Source: Chloroflexota bacterium (GTDB lineage: Bacteria; Chloroflexota; Anaerolineae; UBA1429). Taken from it: a DNA stretch of 12,153 nucleotides. Under the pieces are notes generated by a model, which was given only the letters and a program-made list of their open reading frames with translations, had not been told where the DNA came from and did not search any database. This document shows, piece after piece, positions 1 to 7,269 of the stretch. Within the stretch, counting starts at the first letter, position 1, and the number at the start of each line of letters is the position of its first letter. The position numbers were made by a program, and so were the translations under genes. The stretch is taken from assembly GCA_012515695.1 (NCBI GenBank), contig JAAYXX010000204.1:1-12153 (forward strand), in the 5' to 3' direction.

Positions 1-307
1 AAACTGCGCGCCAAGATGGCGCGGCTACAGACTGGCACGCGTTACGATGGCTGACATGTGTAGCGCCATTCTGGCGCGGCTGTGAACCATCGCGAATTGC
101 GCGCCAGGATGGCACTACAGGCTGGCACGCGTTACGATGGCTGACATGTGTAGCGCCATTCTGGCGCGTCTGTGGACCATCGCAAACTGCGCGCCAAGAT
201 GGCGCTACAGACTGGCACGCGTTACGATGGCTGATATGTGTAGCCGCGCCATTCTGGCGCGTCTGTGGACCATCGCGAATTGCGCGCCAGGATGGCGCTA
301 CAGGCTG
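1..307. repeat. Tandem array of ~92-bp hairpin units (3.3 copies, enters from left edge)
   Basis: The units begin at 1, 94, 184 and 277, with lengths of 93, 90 and 93 bp and a partial fourth ending near 307. Each full unit carries two short hairpins with GCGCCA/TGGCGC arms and 3-nt loops, for example at 8-22 and 63-77. The two hairpin blocks form an imperfect inverted repeat extended by TACA/TGTA (149-167 against 191-209, 17 of 19 matching). Units 1 and 3 share one set of variants (AAACTGC, CAAGATGG, CAGACTGG), and units 2 and 4 share another (GAATTGC, CAGGATGG, CAGGCTG), so the higher-order period is 183 bp. Indels are 3 nt, which keeps spurious reading frames open through the array. The array stops abruptly just before the promoter of the first operon. 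Confidence 0.95.
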
Positions 308-318
308 AGAACAACAGC

Positions 319-347
319 TTGTCCCTAATCGGCAGAACTACTACAAT
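319..347 (+). promoter_or_regulatory. Candidate sigma70-type promoter for the methyltransferase operon
   Basis: A -35-like TTGTCC (319-324) and a -10-like TACAAT (342-347) are separated by exactly 17 nt. The predicted transcription start near 354 would leave a leader of about 25 nt before the ATG at 379, containing the ribosome binding site AAAGGAG (364-370). It sits directly downstream of the tandem repeat array, so the array would lie just upstream of the RNA polymerase site. This was identified by eye from consensus matching only. Confidence 0.5.
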
Positions 348-378
348 AGGCGGACGAGAAGCCAAAGGAGTCTCATTG

Positions 379-1809
379 ATGAAAAAAGGGCTAATGGGCG
401 GCACGCTCAAGGTGCTGTCGGACAGTGATATCGAACGCATCCATCAGACTTCGTTGCGCCTGCTGCAAGAACACGGCATGAAAAGCGAGTCCGATGTGAT
501 CCTGGACATCTTTTGTCGAGGCGGCGCGCAGGTAGACCGCGACTCGCGAGTGATTCGCCTGTCCCCCGACATGGTCGAGGCCGCCCTACAGTCTGCGCCC
601 AAATCTTTTGTGCTGTATGGCCGCGACCCGGAAATGGACATCCTGCTAGAGCCGGGGCGCGTCTACTATGGGATGGGCGGCAGCCCCGAGCCGTTCATCT
701 ATGACTATGCCAGCAACGGCCCGCGCCAGCCCACCAAAGCCGACATGGTGAACTGCACCCGCGTGGGCCAGGCGTTAACCCACATTGACTTTATCATGGC
801 TATCTGCTCGGCTGGCGACACGCCGGAAGACACCCAGTATTACCACGAGTACGACGCCATCTTTCGCAACACCACCAAGCCGGTCATCTATACCGCGCCG
901 CTACGCAAGCACGCGGCCAAGTATCTAGAGATGGCTATTGCGGCCAGCGGCGGGGAGACAGCCTTTCGCCAGCGTCCGTGGATCGTGTTCTTTACCCAAC
1001 CCGTATCGCCCATGCAGATCAGCCATTACAGCGAGACGATGCTCGACGCCGCCGAGTTTGGCGTGCCCATCCTCTCGTCGCCCGGCCCGATGATGGGCGC
1101 CACCAGCCCCGCCTCGCTGGCGGGAACCCTGGCCCAAATCAACGCCGAAGCCCTGCTGGGGATCGTGCTGTCGCAGCTTATCAAGCAGGGCACGCCGGTG
1201 ATCTATGCCCCCCATACCGGCGTAATGGACATGGTCACCGCGCAATGCACCTACGGCAGCCCTGAGCAGTCGTTGGCCCGCGCCGCAGTGGCCCAGTTGG
1301 GCATTCACTACCAGTTGCCCACCTTTGGCCTGGGCGGCGGGGTAGAGGCCAAGCTGCCCGACGCCGAAGCGGCGGGAGAGGCCATGATGGGCATGTTGCT
1401 CAACGGACTGTCGGGCATGACCCTTACGCAAACGCTGGGCACGCTGGCCAGCGGGCTATACGGCGCGGCGGAAATGGCCGTCATCTGCGACGAGCTGGCC
1501 TACATGATCAAGCGTATCCTGCGCGGCATCACCGTAAACGATGATACCCTGGCCCTGGACGTCATCCAGGAGGTTGGTCACGGCGGGCATTTCCTGGCTA
1601 CCGACCACACCGCCCGCCTGTTCCGCGAAGAGTTGTTCTTCCCGAACTTGTTCAGGCGGCAACCCATCGAGAAATGGCAGGAACGAGGCAGCAAATCTAT
1701 GGCAGAAGTGGCCCACGAGCGCGTGCAGGCCATTCTGGCCCAGGCTGGCCCCGTGCCTTTGCCCGACGGCGCAGACGCCGCGCTAGAGCGGGCGCTGCGT
1801 ACCACATAG
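379..1809 (+). CDS. MttB-family (trimethylamine methyltransferase-like) protein, non-pyrrolysine type
   Basis: This 476-residue protein has the length and sequence style of the MttB superfamily (COG5598), cytoplasmic TIM-barrel enzymes that move a methyl group from a quaternary or tertiary amine to a corrinoid protein. Family-like stretches include SPASLAGTLAQINAE (about 240), a glycine-rich GLGGGVEAK (about 317) and HGGHF (about 400). There is no in-frame TAG, so it is not the pyrrolysine-containing trimethylamine enzyme. Known non-Pyl members include the glycine betaine methyltransferase MtgB, but the substrate here cannot be read. ATG 379 is chosen because AAAGGAG lies 8 nt upstream; the open frame extends back to 265 only because the tandem repeat happens to be open. 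It is first in an operon with a PLP aminotransferase and two isomerase-like genes. No corrinoid protein gene is adjacent, which is unusual for this family. Confidence 0.88.
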   Translation: MKKGLMGGTLKVLSDSDIERIHQTSLRLLQEHGMKSESDVILDIFCRGGAQVDRDSRVIRLSPDMVEAALQSAPKSFVLYGRDPEMDILLEPGRVYYGMGGSPEPFIYDYASNGPRQPTKADMVNCTRVGQALTHIDFIMAICSAGDTPEDTQYYHEYDAIFRNTTKPVIYTAPLRKHAAKYLEMAIAASGGETAFRQRPWIVFFTQPVSPMQISHYSETMLDAAEFGVPILSSPGPMMGATSPASLAGTLAQINAEALLGIVLSQLIKQGTPVIYAPHTGVMDMVTAQCTYGSPEQSLARAAVAQLGIHYQLPTFGLGGGVEAKLPDAEAAGEAMMGMLLNGLSGMTLTQTLGTLASGLYGAAEMAVICDELAYMIKRILRGITVNDDTLALDVIQEVGHGGHFLATDHTARLFREELFFPNLFRRQPIEKWQERGSKSMAEVAHERVQAILAQAGPVPLPDGADAALERALRTT

Positions 1810-1860
1810 AACTACCTCTCGCATATTACCTTGCATAGATAGCACCGAAAGGAGCAGCTC

Positions 1861-3210
1861 GTGAGCAAACCAAATGAGGTCGCTGTACAACGTCGTTGGG
1901 ACTGGGACTATCCCATCATGGCCCGCGCCGAGGGGATTTACCTTTGGGATACCGAGGGCCGCCGCTATATTGACGGGTCGGGCGGCTCTTCTGTCGTGAC
2001 TTCGATTGGACACGGGGTGAAAGAGATTCCGGAGGCCATGTACAAGGCTTCGCAGGATTACTCTTTTTATCCCGCGCACGTCTTTTCCAACCCGCGCCTG
2101 CTGGAATTGTGCGACCTGCTGGCGAGCATTGCCCCCGGCGAACTGCGCAACAACTGCAAGATCTGGATGACCGTCACCGGCAGCGAGTCCACCGACGATG
2201 CGGCCCGGCTGGCTCGCCAGTATTGGGTGGTCAAGGGGGAGGAATCCAGGCACATGATTTTGGGGCGGTGGCAGGCTTTTCATGGCGATAACATTTTCGC
2301 CGTGAGCATGTCTGGCCTGACGGCGCGGCGGCGCATGTATACGCCCATGTTCCGCGATATGCCCAAAATCCCGCCCGCCTTTTGCTATCGCTGCTATTTC
2401 GAGAAAACCTATCCTTCCTGCGGGCTACGTTGCGCGCGCGCCCTGGAAGATGCCATCTGTCAGGCCGGGCCAGAGAACGTGGCCGCGTTCATCGCCGAGC
2501 CGGTGGTCGGCTCCGCCCTGGCCGCGTATGCCGCGCCAGACGGCTATTTCCAGATCATCCGCGAAATCTGCGACAAGTACAACATCCTCTTGATCGTGGA
2601 CGAGGTTATGACCGCCCTGGGGCGCACGGGCAAGATGTGGGGCGTGGATCATTGGGGTATCACGCCGGACATCATCGCCATGAGCAAGTCGCTGACCGCC
2701 GGGTATTTCCCCGTAGCCGCTGTGATGGCCCGCAAGGACATCTGGGAGACGCTGCAAAACAACAACGCCCACTTCCGCGCTGGGCATACCCTCAACGCCA
2801 GCGTGATCGGCATGGCCGCCGCCATCGAGACCATCAAGTATATCCAGCAGCACAACCTGGTGGAGAATGCGCGCGTCGTGGGGGCGTACTTCCTGGAGCA
2901 GTTGCAGAGCTTGTTGTCGTATCGCACCATCGGAGACGTGCGCGGCAAGGGCATGATGATCGGGTTCGAGTTTGTGCAGGACAAGGCCACCAAAGAGCCG
3001 TTCCCGCCCCAGAACGAGACGTCCCGCCGCTTCTCCGAGTTGACCTTCCAGCGCGGCCTGATTACCTATCCCTGCGCGGGCACTGTGCGCGGCGTGGCCG
3101 GAGACACCATTCTGATGGCTCCCCCGCTCATCACGACCAAGGAACAGATTGACGAGATCATGCAAATATTGCATGATTCCATGCAAGCATTCGAGTCCCA
3201 AATTCAGTAA
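1861..3210 (+). CDS. Class III PLP-dependent aminotransferase
   Basis: This 449-residue fold-type I, class III aminotransferase is of usual family length and probably cytosolic. The cofactor signature is clear: LLIVDEV with Asp247, which should pair with the pyridine nitrogen, then a GRTG motif, and Lys276 in MSKSLTAGY as the Schiff-base lysine. The 29-residue Asp-Lys spacing is typical of the class. The substrate is unknown; relatives act on omega-amines, GABA, beta-alanine, taurine or amino-acid-like compounds. A Cys-x2-Cys-x8-Cys-x3-Cys motif at residues 175-191 could bind a metal or Fe-S cluster. The start is GTG 1861 with GAAAGGAG upstream. It lies 51 bp after the MttB-like gene and 13 bp before the next, so it is almost certainly co-transcribed. 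It may deaminate an amine released or modified by the MttB-like enzyme (inference). Confidence 0.93.
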   Translation: MSKPNEVAVQRRWDWDYPIMARAEGIYLWDTEGRRYIDGSGGSSVVTSIGHGVKEIPEAMYKASQDYSFYPAHVFSNPRLLELCDLLASIAPGELRNNCKIWMTVTGSESTDDAARLARQYWVVKGEESRHMILGRWQAFHGDNIFAVSMSGLTARRRMYTPMFRDMPKIPPAFCYRCYFEKTYPSCGLRCARALEDAICQAGPENVAAFIAEPVVGSALAAYAAPDGYFQIIREICDKYNILLIVDEVMTALGRTGKMWGVDHWGITPDIIAMSKSLTAGYFPVAAVMARKDIWETLQNNNAHFRAGHTLNASVIGMAAAIETIKYIQQHNLVENARVVGAYFLEQLQSLLSYRTIGDVRGKGMMIGFEFVQDKATKEPFPPQNETSRRFSELTFQRGLITYPCAGTVRGVAGDTILMAPPLITTKEQIDEIMQILHDSMQAFESQIQ

Positions 3211-3223
3211 TAGAGGTGAAACC

Positions 3224-4045
3224 ATGAAACTATCCCTGTGTATACAGACCCCCGACGTTGGACCGACCGTGCCGGTGGCGCTGCTTTCCGGCACGCTGGA
3301 CGAAAAGCTCGACAAGGCCGCCAAATGGGGCGCGGACGGCCTGGAGTTGATCACCATCAACCCCGTGGAGTTGGACGCTGCTGCCCTGCGCCGGAGCATT
3401 GAGGCGTACAACCTGGAAGTATCCGCTATTGCCAGCGGCGGGATGGCCTTTGCTACCGGCCTGACGCTGCTGCACAGCGACCCGCAAAAAGCCGAGCAGG
3501 CCAAGAGCCGCATGCACGACCTGATCGCGTTTGCCGCCGCGATGGGCGCGCCCATCGTGACCATCGGCAGCTTTCGCGGCAAGGCCGCCTCGGTGGGCGA
3601 GGGGGCGCGGGCCAGGCTCGCCAGCATCCTTCGCGAAGGCGCTCAAGACGCGGCCGCCAAGGGCGTGCGCCTGGTCATCGAGCCGCTTAATCATTACGAG
3701 AATGACCTGATCAACAACCTCAATGATGCGCTGGCTTTTACCGAAGAGGTAGGCCACGCCGCGCTGGGTGTGTTGATTGACACCTATCACGCCACGTTCG
3801 AGGAATCCTCCTGGACGGAGCCGTTCCGCCGGGCAATGGCCGCTGGCAAGCTGTGGCACGTGCATCTGGGCGACAACAACCGCCTGCCACCGGGTCGTGG
3901 GCTGGTGGATTTTGCCGCTATCGTGGCAACCCTGCGCGAGATCGGCTATGACAAGTACCTTTCCGCCGAACTCTTGCCCAAGCCAGACGCCGACACCGCC
4001 GGATTGGAAACGCTGGCCTACATGCGCCCATTAGTGGAGAGTTAA
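3224..4045 (+). CDS. Sugar phosphate isomerase/epimerase-like TIM-barrel protein (first of two)
   Basis: This 273-residue protein belongs to the xylose isomerase-like/AP endonuclease family 2 fold, which usually binds a divalent metal and isomerises or epimerises sugars, ketoses or related polyols. Candidate metal and catalytic residues sit where the fold expects them: Glu153 (VIEPLNHYEN), Asp186 and His189 (LIDTYHATFEE), His212/His214 (HVHLGDNNR) and Glu249 (SAELLP). The N-terminus MKLSLC with a beta strand and a GADGLEL motif is also typical. ATG 3224 is chosen with GAGGTGAA just upstream; a longer frame starts within the aminotransferase end and lacks support. It is followed after 2 nt by a second, divergent member of the same fold. 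The substrate cannot be inferred. Confidence 0.88.
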   Translation: MKLSLCIQTPDVGPTVPVALLSGTLDEKLDKAAKWGADGLELITINPVELDAAALRRSIEAYNLEVSAIASGGMAFATGLTLLHSDPQKAEQAKSRMHDLIAFAAAMGAPIVTIGSFRGKAASVGEGARARLASILREGAQDAAAKGVRLVIEPLNHYENDLINNLNDALAFTEEVGHAALGVLIDTYHATFEESSWTEPFRRAMAAGKLWHVHLGDNNRLPPGRGLVDFAAIVATLREIGYDKYLSAELLPKPDADTAGLETLAYMRPLVES

Positions 4046-4047
4046 TC

Positions 4048-4878
4048 ATGCAACTGAGTTGCTTGCCCGTCTCCTTTTTCAACGAGATCATCAACGGTCA
4101 GATGAGCGTGGGCGAGTGGGCGCGCATGGGCGCCGAGATCGGGCTGGATGCCATTGACTTGAGCATCCTGTTCACCCCCGACCATTCGCCTGCTGCGCTG
4201 GCCGCCTTGCGCCGTGACATCGAGGCCGCCGGTATGTCGGTGGCGATGGTCACGACCTATCCCGATTTCACCCATCCCGACGCCAGGCAACGCGAGCGAG
4301 AATTGGCCCTGGAACAAGAAGCCGTCGCCGTGACGGCGGCCCTGGGGGGGCGGCTGCTGCGAGTGACCGCCGGGCAAGCCCACCCGGAGACTGGCCGCGA
4401 GGAGGGCATCGCCTGGGCTGTGGAGGGCCTACGCAAGCTGGTAGAAAGCACACGCGGCTCTGGCGTAACCCTGGTCTACGAGAACCACGGCAAGCCGGGG
4501 GCCTGGCAGTATACCGATTTCTCCCAACCCCCGGACATCTTTTTAGAGATTGCCCGCGCTACGGCGGATGTGGGGTTGGGAATCAATTTCGACACGGCCA
4601 ACGCCACAGCCTTTGCTGAGGACCCGTTGGCCCTGCTGGATCAGATCATTGACCGGGTGGTAAGCGTACATGCCGCCGACACTGCCGTGCGCGGCGAATT
4701 GCAACACGTGCTGCTGGGGACCGGCCTGGCCCCCTTTGCCACCCTGTTCCGCCGCCTGCATCAGGCAGGCTGGGACGGCTGGATCTGCATGGAGGAAAAC
4801 GCCCGGCAGGGGCGGCAAGGCGTGGTGGATGCCGCCCGCTTTGTGCGGCAGACCTGGCAAGAAACGGCGAACGTTTAA
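4048..4878 (+). CDS. Sugar phosphate isomerase/epimerase-like TIM-barrel protein (second of two)
   Basis: This 276-residue xylose isomerase-like TIM-barrel protein is clearly different in sequence from its upstream neighbour. Likely metal ligands are Glu145 (VYENHGK), Asp182 (INFDTANA), His208 (VHAADT) and Glu249 (CMEENA). The LGTG stretch before the last helices is also common in this fold. The start codon lies 2 nt after the previous stop, with GGAGAG (4036-4041) inside the upstream coding end, so translation is probably coupled. It is the last gene of the 379-4878 operon and is followed at once by a palindromic repeat element. Two such enzymes in tandem often act on successive or alternative intermediates, or form a heteromer; neither can be decided here. 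Confidence 0.88.
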   Translation: MQLSCLPVSFFNEIINGQMSVGEWARMGAEIGLDAIDLSILFTPDHSPAALAALRRDIEAAGMSVAMVTTYPDFTHPDARQRERELALEQEAVAVTAALGGRLLRVTAGQAHPETGREEGIAWAVEGLRKLVESTRGSGVTLVYENHGKPGAWQYTDFSQPPDIFLEIARATADVGLGINFDTANATAFAEDPLALLDQIIDRVVSVHAADTAVRGELQHVLLGTGLAPFATLFRRLHQAGWDGWICMEENARQGRQGVVDAARFVRQTWQETANV

Positions 4879-4880
4879 TA

Positions 4881-5135
4881 GGCGGTTTATGGAGATTTAC
4901 TATTTACTTCGGTAACCCGCCGTGTCATCGCGTAGGCAGTTGAAACTGCACCAACCATTGCATCGGCATAGGCAGTTGAAACTGCACCAACCGTTGCATC
5001 GCCAACAAGTTGGCGCGCCTGCCTTCGCAGGCTAGGGAGCCAGTCGCCGAAGGGCGACGCGCCAGCAAGCTGGCGATGCAAAGGTTGCTGCGGTTTCAAC
5101 CGCCCATCCTAATGGCTGTTACCGAGCTATTTTGT
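4881..5135. repeat. Composite palindromic intergenic element made of small hairpins
   Basis: This fills the gap after the first operon. Inverted ends TCGGTAAC (4909-4916) and GTTACCGA (5118-5125) flank an imperfect inverted repeat: 4971-5019 matches the reverse complement of 5056-5104 at 40 of 49 positions. Inside it are seven perfect small hairpins with 2-4 nt loops at 4936-4949, 4972-4985, 5000-5015, 5017-5032, 5043-5058, 5060-5075 and 5090-5103. Several left/right differences are paired changes that keep a stem intact. A second copy starts near 12055. The size and layout resemble a MITE or REP/BIME-like element, but no target-site duplication is obvious and the outer limits are uncertain. 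Confidence 0.9.
4931..5002. repeat. 36-bp direct duplication within the palindromic element
   Basis: Two head-to-tail copies (4931-4966 and 4967-5002) differ at 3 of 36 positions. Each contains a GCAGTT/AACTGC hairpin followed by CACCAACC and TTGCATCG-like sequence. The copy at the right edge of the window has only one such unit (from 12103), so the duplication is specific to this locus. Two adjacent copies without distinct spacers do not make a CRISPR array. Confidence 0.9.
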
Positions 5136-5174
5136 TAAAACTCATCAACCGCCGGGTATTGGCGTCTGACTGGA

Positions 5175-5199
5175 CGATGGGGAGTACCCCTCCCCATCG
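5175..5199 (+). promoter_or_regulatory. Perfect 9-bp hairpin in the leader of the racemase-family gene
   Basis: CGATGGGGA (5175-5183) and TCCCCATCG (5191-5199) form a perfect 9-bp stem with a 7-nt loop, GTACCCC. It lies about 25 nt upstream of the ribosome binding site CGGAG (5224-5228). No T-run follows, so it is a poor intrinsic terminator. It could be an operator, an mRNA-stabilising structure or an RNA regulatory element; nothing in the sequence decides between these. Confidence 0.5.
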
Positions 5200-5235
5200 C
5201 CTTCCCTGATTAGCTTACGCACACGGAGCATACAT

Positions 5236-5901
5236 ATGCCCAGAATGGTGGCCTTTCTCCATACAGTCCCTTCGCTGGTAGACCCCTTCCAGCGGTTAGC
5301 CAAAGAGATTCTTCCCGATGATGTCGAGCCGGTGCATATCGTAGACGGCATGGCGCTCAAGATCGTGCTCGATCAGGGCGGCCTGTCGCCGTTTATCCAC
5401 CGGCGGGTGGCCGAGCACGCCGTGGCCGCCGAGCAAGGGGGAGCCGTGGCATTCCAGTGTACCTGCTCCTCCATCTCGCCCTGCGTAGATACCGCCCGGC
5501 TGGTGGTGAACATCCCGGCGCTCAAGGTGGATGAGCCGATGGTAAACAAGGCCATCAGCATGGGCAGGCGCATCGGCGTGGCCGCGACCGCCCCCACCAC
5601 GCTCAAGCCCACGACGGAGCTGGTGTATGCCCGGGCCGCCGAACTGGGCCAAGACGTGCAGGTGGACCCGCTCCTGAACAAAGAGGCGTATGCCGCCATG
5701 TTCGCGGGCGACCTGGCCGCGCATGACCGGCTGGTGCTGGATATGCTACGGCTGCTGATGAGCCGCAACGACGTGGTTTTGCTGGCCCAGGCGTCTATGG
5801 CCCGGCTGGCGGACCAGATACCAGAGGCCGAACGCGCCGCCCCGCTGCTGTCCAGCCCGCGCTTGGCAGTGGAACACCTGCGTACTATAATCGGCGCGTA
5901 G
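5236..5901 (+). CDS. Asp/Glu racemase superfamily protein, single-cysteine type
   Basis: This 221-residue protein of the Asp/Glu/hydantoin racemase superfamily includes amino-acid racemases, maleate isomerases and arylmalonate decarboxylases. The first half carries QCTCSSISPC, with Cys77 in TCSS the likely catalytic cysteine (Cys75 and Cys83 lie nearby). The matching second-half site reads LLAQASMARL (182-191), with no cysteine where two-cysteine racemases have GCT. That argues against a standard two-base racemase and for an isomerase-, decarboxylase- or lyase-like variant, though the TCSS plus AQASM pairing is remembered as a common subfamily. ATG 5236 follows CGGAG at 5224-5228. It probably belongs functionally to the upstream catabolic operon, from which it is separated by the repeat element. 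Confidence 0.85.
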   Translation: MPRMVAFLHTVPSLVDPFQRLAKEILPDDVEPVHIVDGMALKIVLDQGGLSPFIHRRVAEHAVAAEQGGAVAFQCTCSSISPCVDTARLVVNIPALKVDEPMVNKAISMGRRIGVAATAPTTLKPTTELVYARAAELGQDVQVDPLLNKEAYAAMFAGDLAAHDRLVLDMLRLLMSRNDVVLLAQASMARLADQIPEAERAAPLLSSPRLAVEHLRTIIGA

Positions 5902-5986
5902 CACAGTAGCGATATCCTGGTTTGTGGGCCGCGTGGCCGCCATCATCGTATTCGTCCAGACCCGTCTGAGGCATGGAATACCCAAC

Positions 5987-7264
5987 ATGAAAAGGTATCT
6001 GCGCTTTGTCCCTCTCCTGATCCTCTATGTCCTGGTCGTGCTGTCTTTTGCTTCGGATTCGTTTCAGGGCGACGAGGGGCGCTATGTGTGGTTCGCCGAG
6101 AACCTGGCGCAAGGGTTCTACTCCCCGGCGGACGAGATCAACCTGTGGAATGGCCCCGGCTACCCGTTGGTGCTGACACCTTTTGTGCTGCTGGGCATCC
6201 CCTGGCTCTATGCCAAGCTGCTGAACGCGCTATTCCTGATCGGGGCAGTGCTTTTTCTCTACGAGGCGCTGCAATTCTACGTCCCCGAAAAGACGGCGCG
6301 GCTGTTCGCCTACCTGCTGGGGCTGTACCCCTCATTCATGGCCGAGGCGCACCTGCTGATCACCGAATCGCTGACCTTTTTCCTGGTGGCGGCGCTGCTC
6401 TATTACTTTTGCCGGTTGCAGATCGAGGGGCGCCGCCGACGGTGGGGGCTGGCAATCGCCGCCGGTCTGGCGCTGGGATTCCTCTGCCTGACCAAGATTT
6501 TCTTTGGATACGTGCTGGCCGCCTCCCTGCTGCTGGCCCTGTTGGTCTATGCATTCAAGCGCACGCTGCCCCACCAGAAAACCGTGCTGGCGCTGGTCGT
6601 GGCGCTGGTCGTCTGCCTGCCCTACCTGGGCTACACCTATAGCCTGACAGGCAAGCTGTTCTACTGGGGGGATTCGGGGGGCATGTCGCTGTATTGGATG
6701 TCCACCCCCTACGAAGGCGAGTGGGGCGACTGGTTCATGAGCCGGACGGTCTACTCTACCCCTGGACTGGCGGAGAACCACGGCGCGTTCCTGGACGAGA
6801 TCGCCGGGCTGGATAGTCTGCAAAAGGACGCGGCCTATCGGCAAGCGGCCATCGAGAACATCCGCGCCAACCCCAAAAAGTTTGTGATCAACTGGATGGC
6901 GAACATGGGGCGGCTGCTGTTCAACTATCCCTATTCCTACACACCCCAAAAGCTGACCACCTACTTTTACCTGCTGCCCAACATGTTTATCTTTATGGCG
7001 GTGGTGTTTTCCCTGTATCCCGCCTGGCTGGGGCGCAAGCTGATCCCCTATGCGGTGTATGCGCTGGCGCTGTTCGGGCTGATCGCCCTGGGGGGCAGCT
7101 CGCTGTTGAGCGCGTATGAGCGGCAATTTCGGGTGCTCGTGCCTATCCTGTTCATGTGGGTGGCCTACGTGGCGGCGCGGCTGGTCAAGATCGAGTTTCG
7201 CACCACCCCGCCCACCGATAACGGCTACACCCTGCGCCCCCGCCGCATCCCGCTGGACAAATAG
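5987..7264 (+). CDS. GT39-like multi-pass membrane glycosyltransferase (GT-C fold)
   Basis: This 425-residue integral membrane protein has about ten hydrophobic segments. The first (about residues 7-23) is followed by SDSFQGDEGRYVWFAENLA with Asp29-Glu30, then NGPGYP. This matches the first outside loop of GT-C enzymes of the PMT/ArnT/RgtA type, which move sugar from a polyprenyl-phosphate donor onto lipids, proteins or polysaccharides on the outer face of the membrane. The acceptor is unknown. ATG 5987 is preferred because it begins a normal Lys/Arg-then-hydrophobic start; the frame is open back to a GTG at 5924, and the Shine-Dalgarno signal is weak in both cases. It lies 85 bp after the racemase-family gene in the same direction, but its function does not obviously fit the surrounding catabolic genes. 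Confidence 0.8.
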   Translation: MKRYLRFVPLLILYVLVVLSFASDSFQGDEGRYVWFAENLAQGFYSPADEINLWNGPGYPLVLTPFVLLGIPWLYAKLLNALFLIGAVLFLYEALQFYVPEKTARLFAYLLGLYPSFMAEAHLLITESLTFFLVAALLYYFCRLQIEGRRRRWGLAIAAGLALGFLCLTKIFFGYVLAASLLLALLVYAFKRTLPHQKTVLALVVALVVCLPYLGYTYSLTGKLFYWGDSGGMSLYWMSTPYEGEWGDWFMSRTVYSTPGLAENHGAFLDEIAGLDSLQKDAAYRQAAIENIRANPKKFVINWMANMGRLLFNYPYSYTPQKLTTYFYLLPNMFIFMAVVFSLYPAWLGRKLIPYAVYALALFGLIALGGSSLLSAYERQFRVLVPILFMWVAYVAARLVKIEFRTTPPTDNGYTLRPRRIPLDK

Positions 7265-7269
7265 CCTTT

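Noticed and set aside
137..328. 63-residue open frame through the tandem array
   Set aside because: Its protein is simply the repeat unit translated twice; the 90- and 93-bp periods are multiples of 3, which keeps frames open.
265..378. N-terminal extension of the MttB-like protein from an upstream ATG
   Set aside because: It is encoded partly by the repeat, overlaps the predicted promoter, and the ATG at 379 has an excellent ribosome binding site.
379..1809. Pyrrolysine-containing trimethylamine methyltransferase
   Set aside because: No in-frame TAG occurs within the gene.
2425..3627. 400-residue minus-strand open frame
   Set aside because: It lies opposite the aminotransferase and isomerase genes, which have clear motifs; its composition is that of an antisense shadow.
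4931..5002. Possible CRISPR array
   Set aside because: Only two adjacent 36-bp copies, with no unique spacers between repeats and no cas genes.
4887..5099. 70-residue minus-strand open frame in the intergenic element
   Set aside because: It is made entirely of the palindromic repeat, including a duplicated peptide from the 36-bp repeat.
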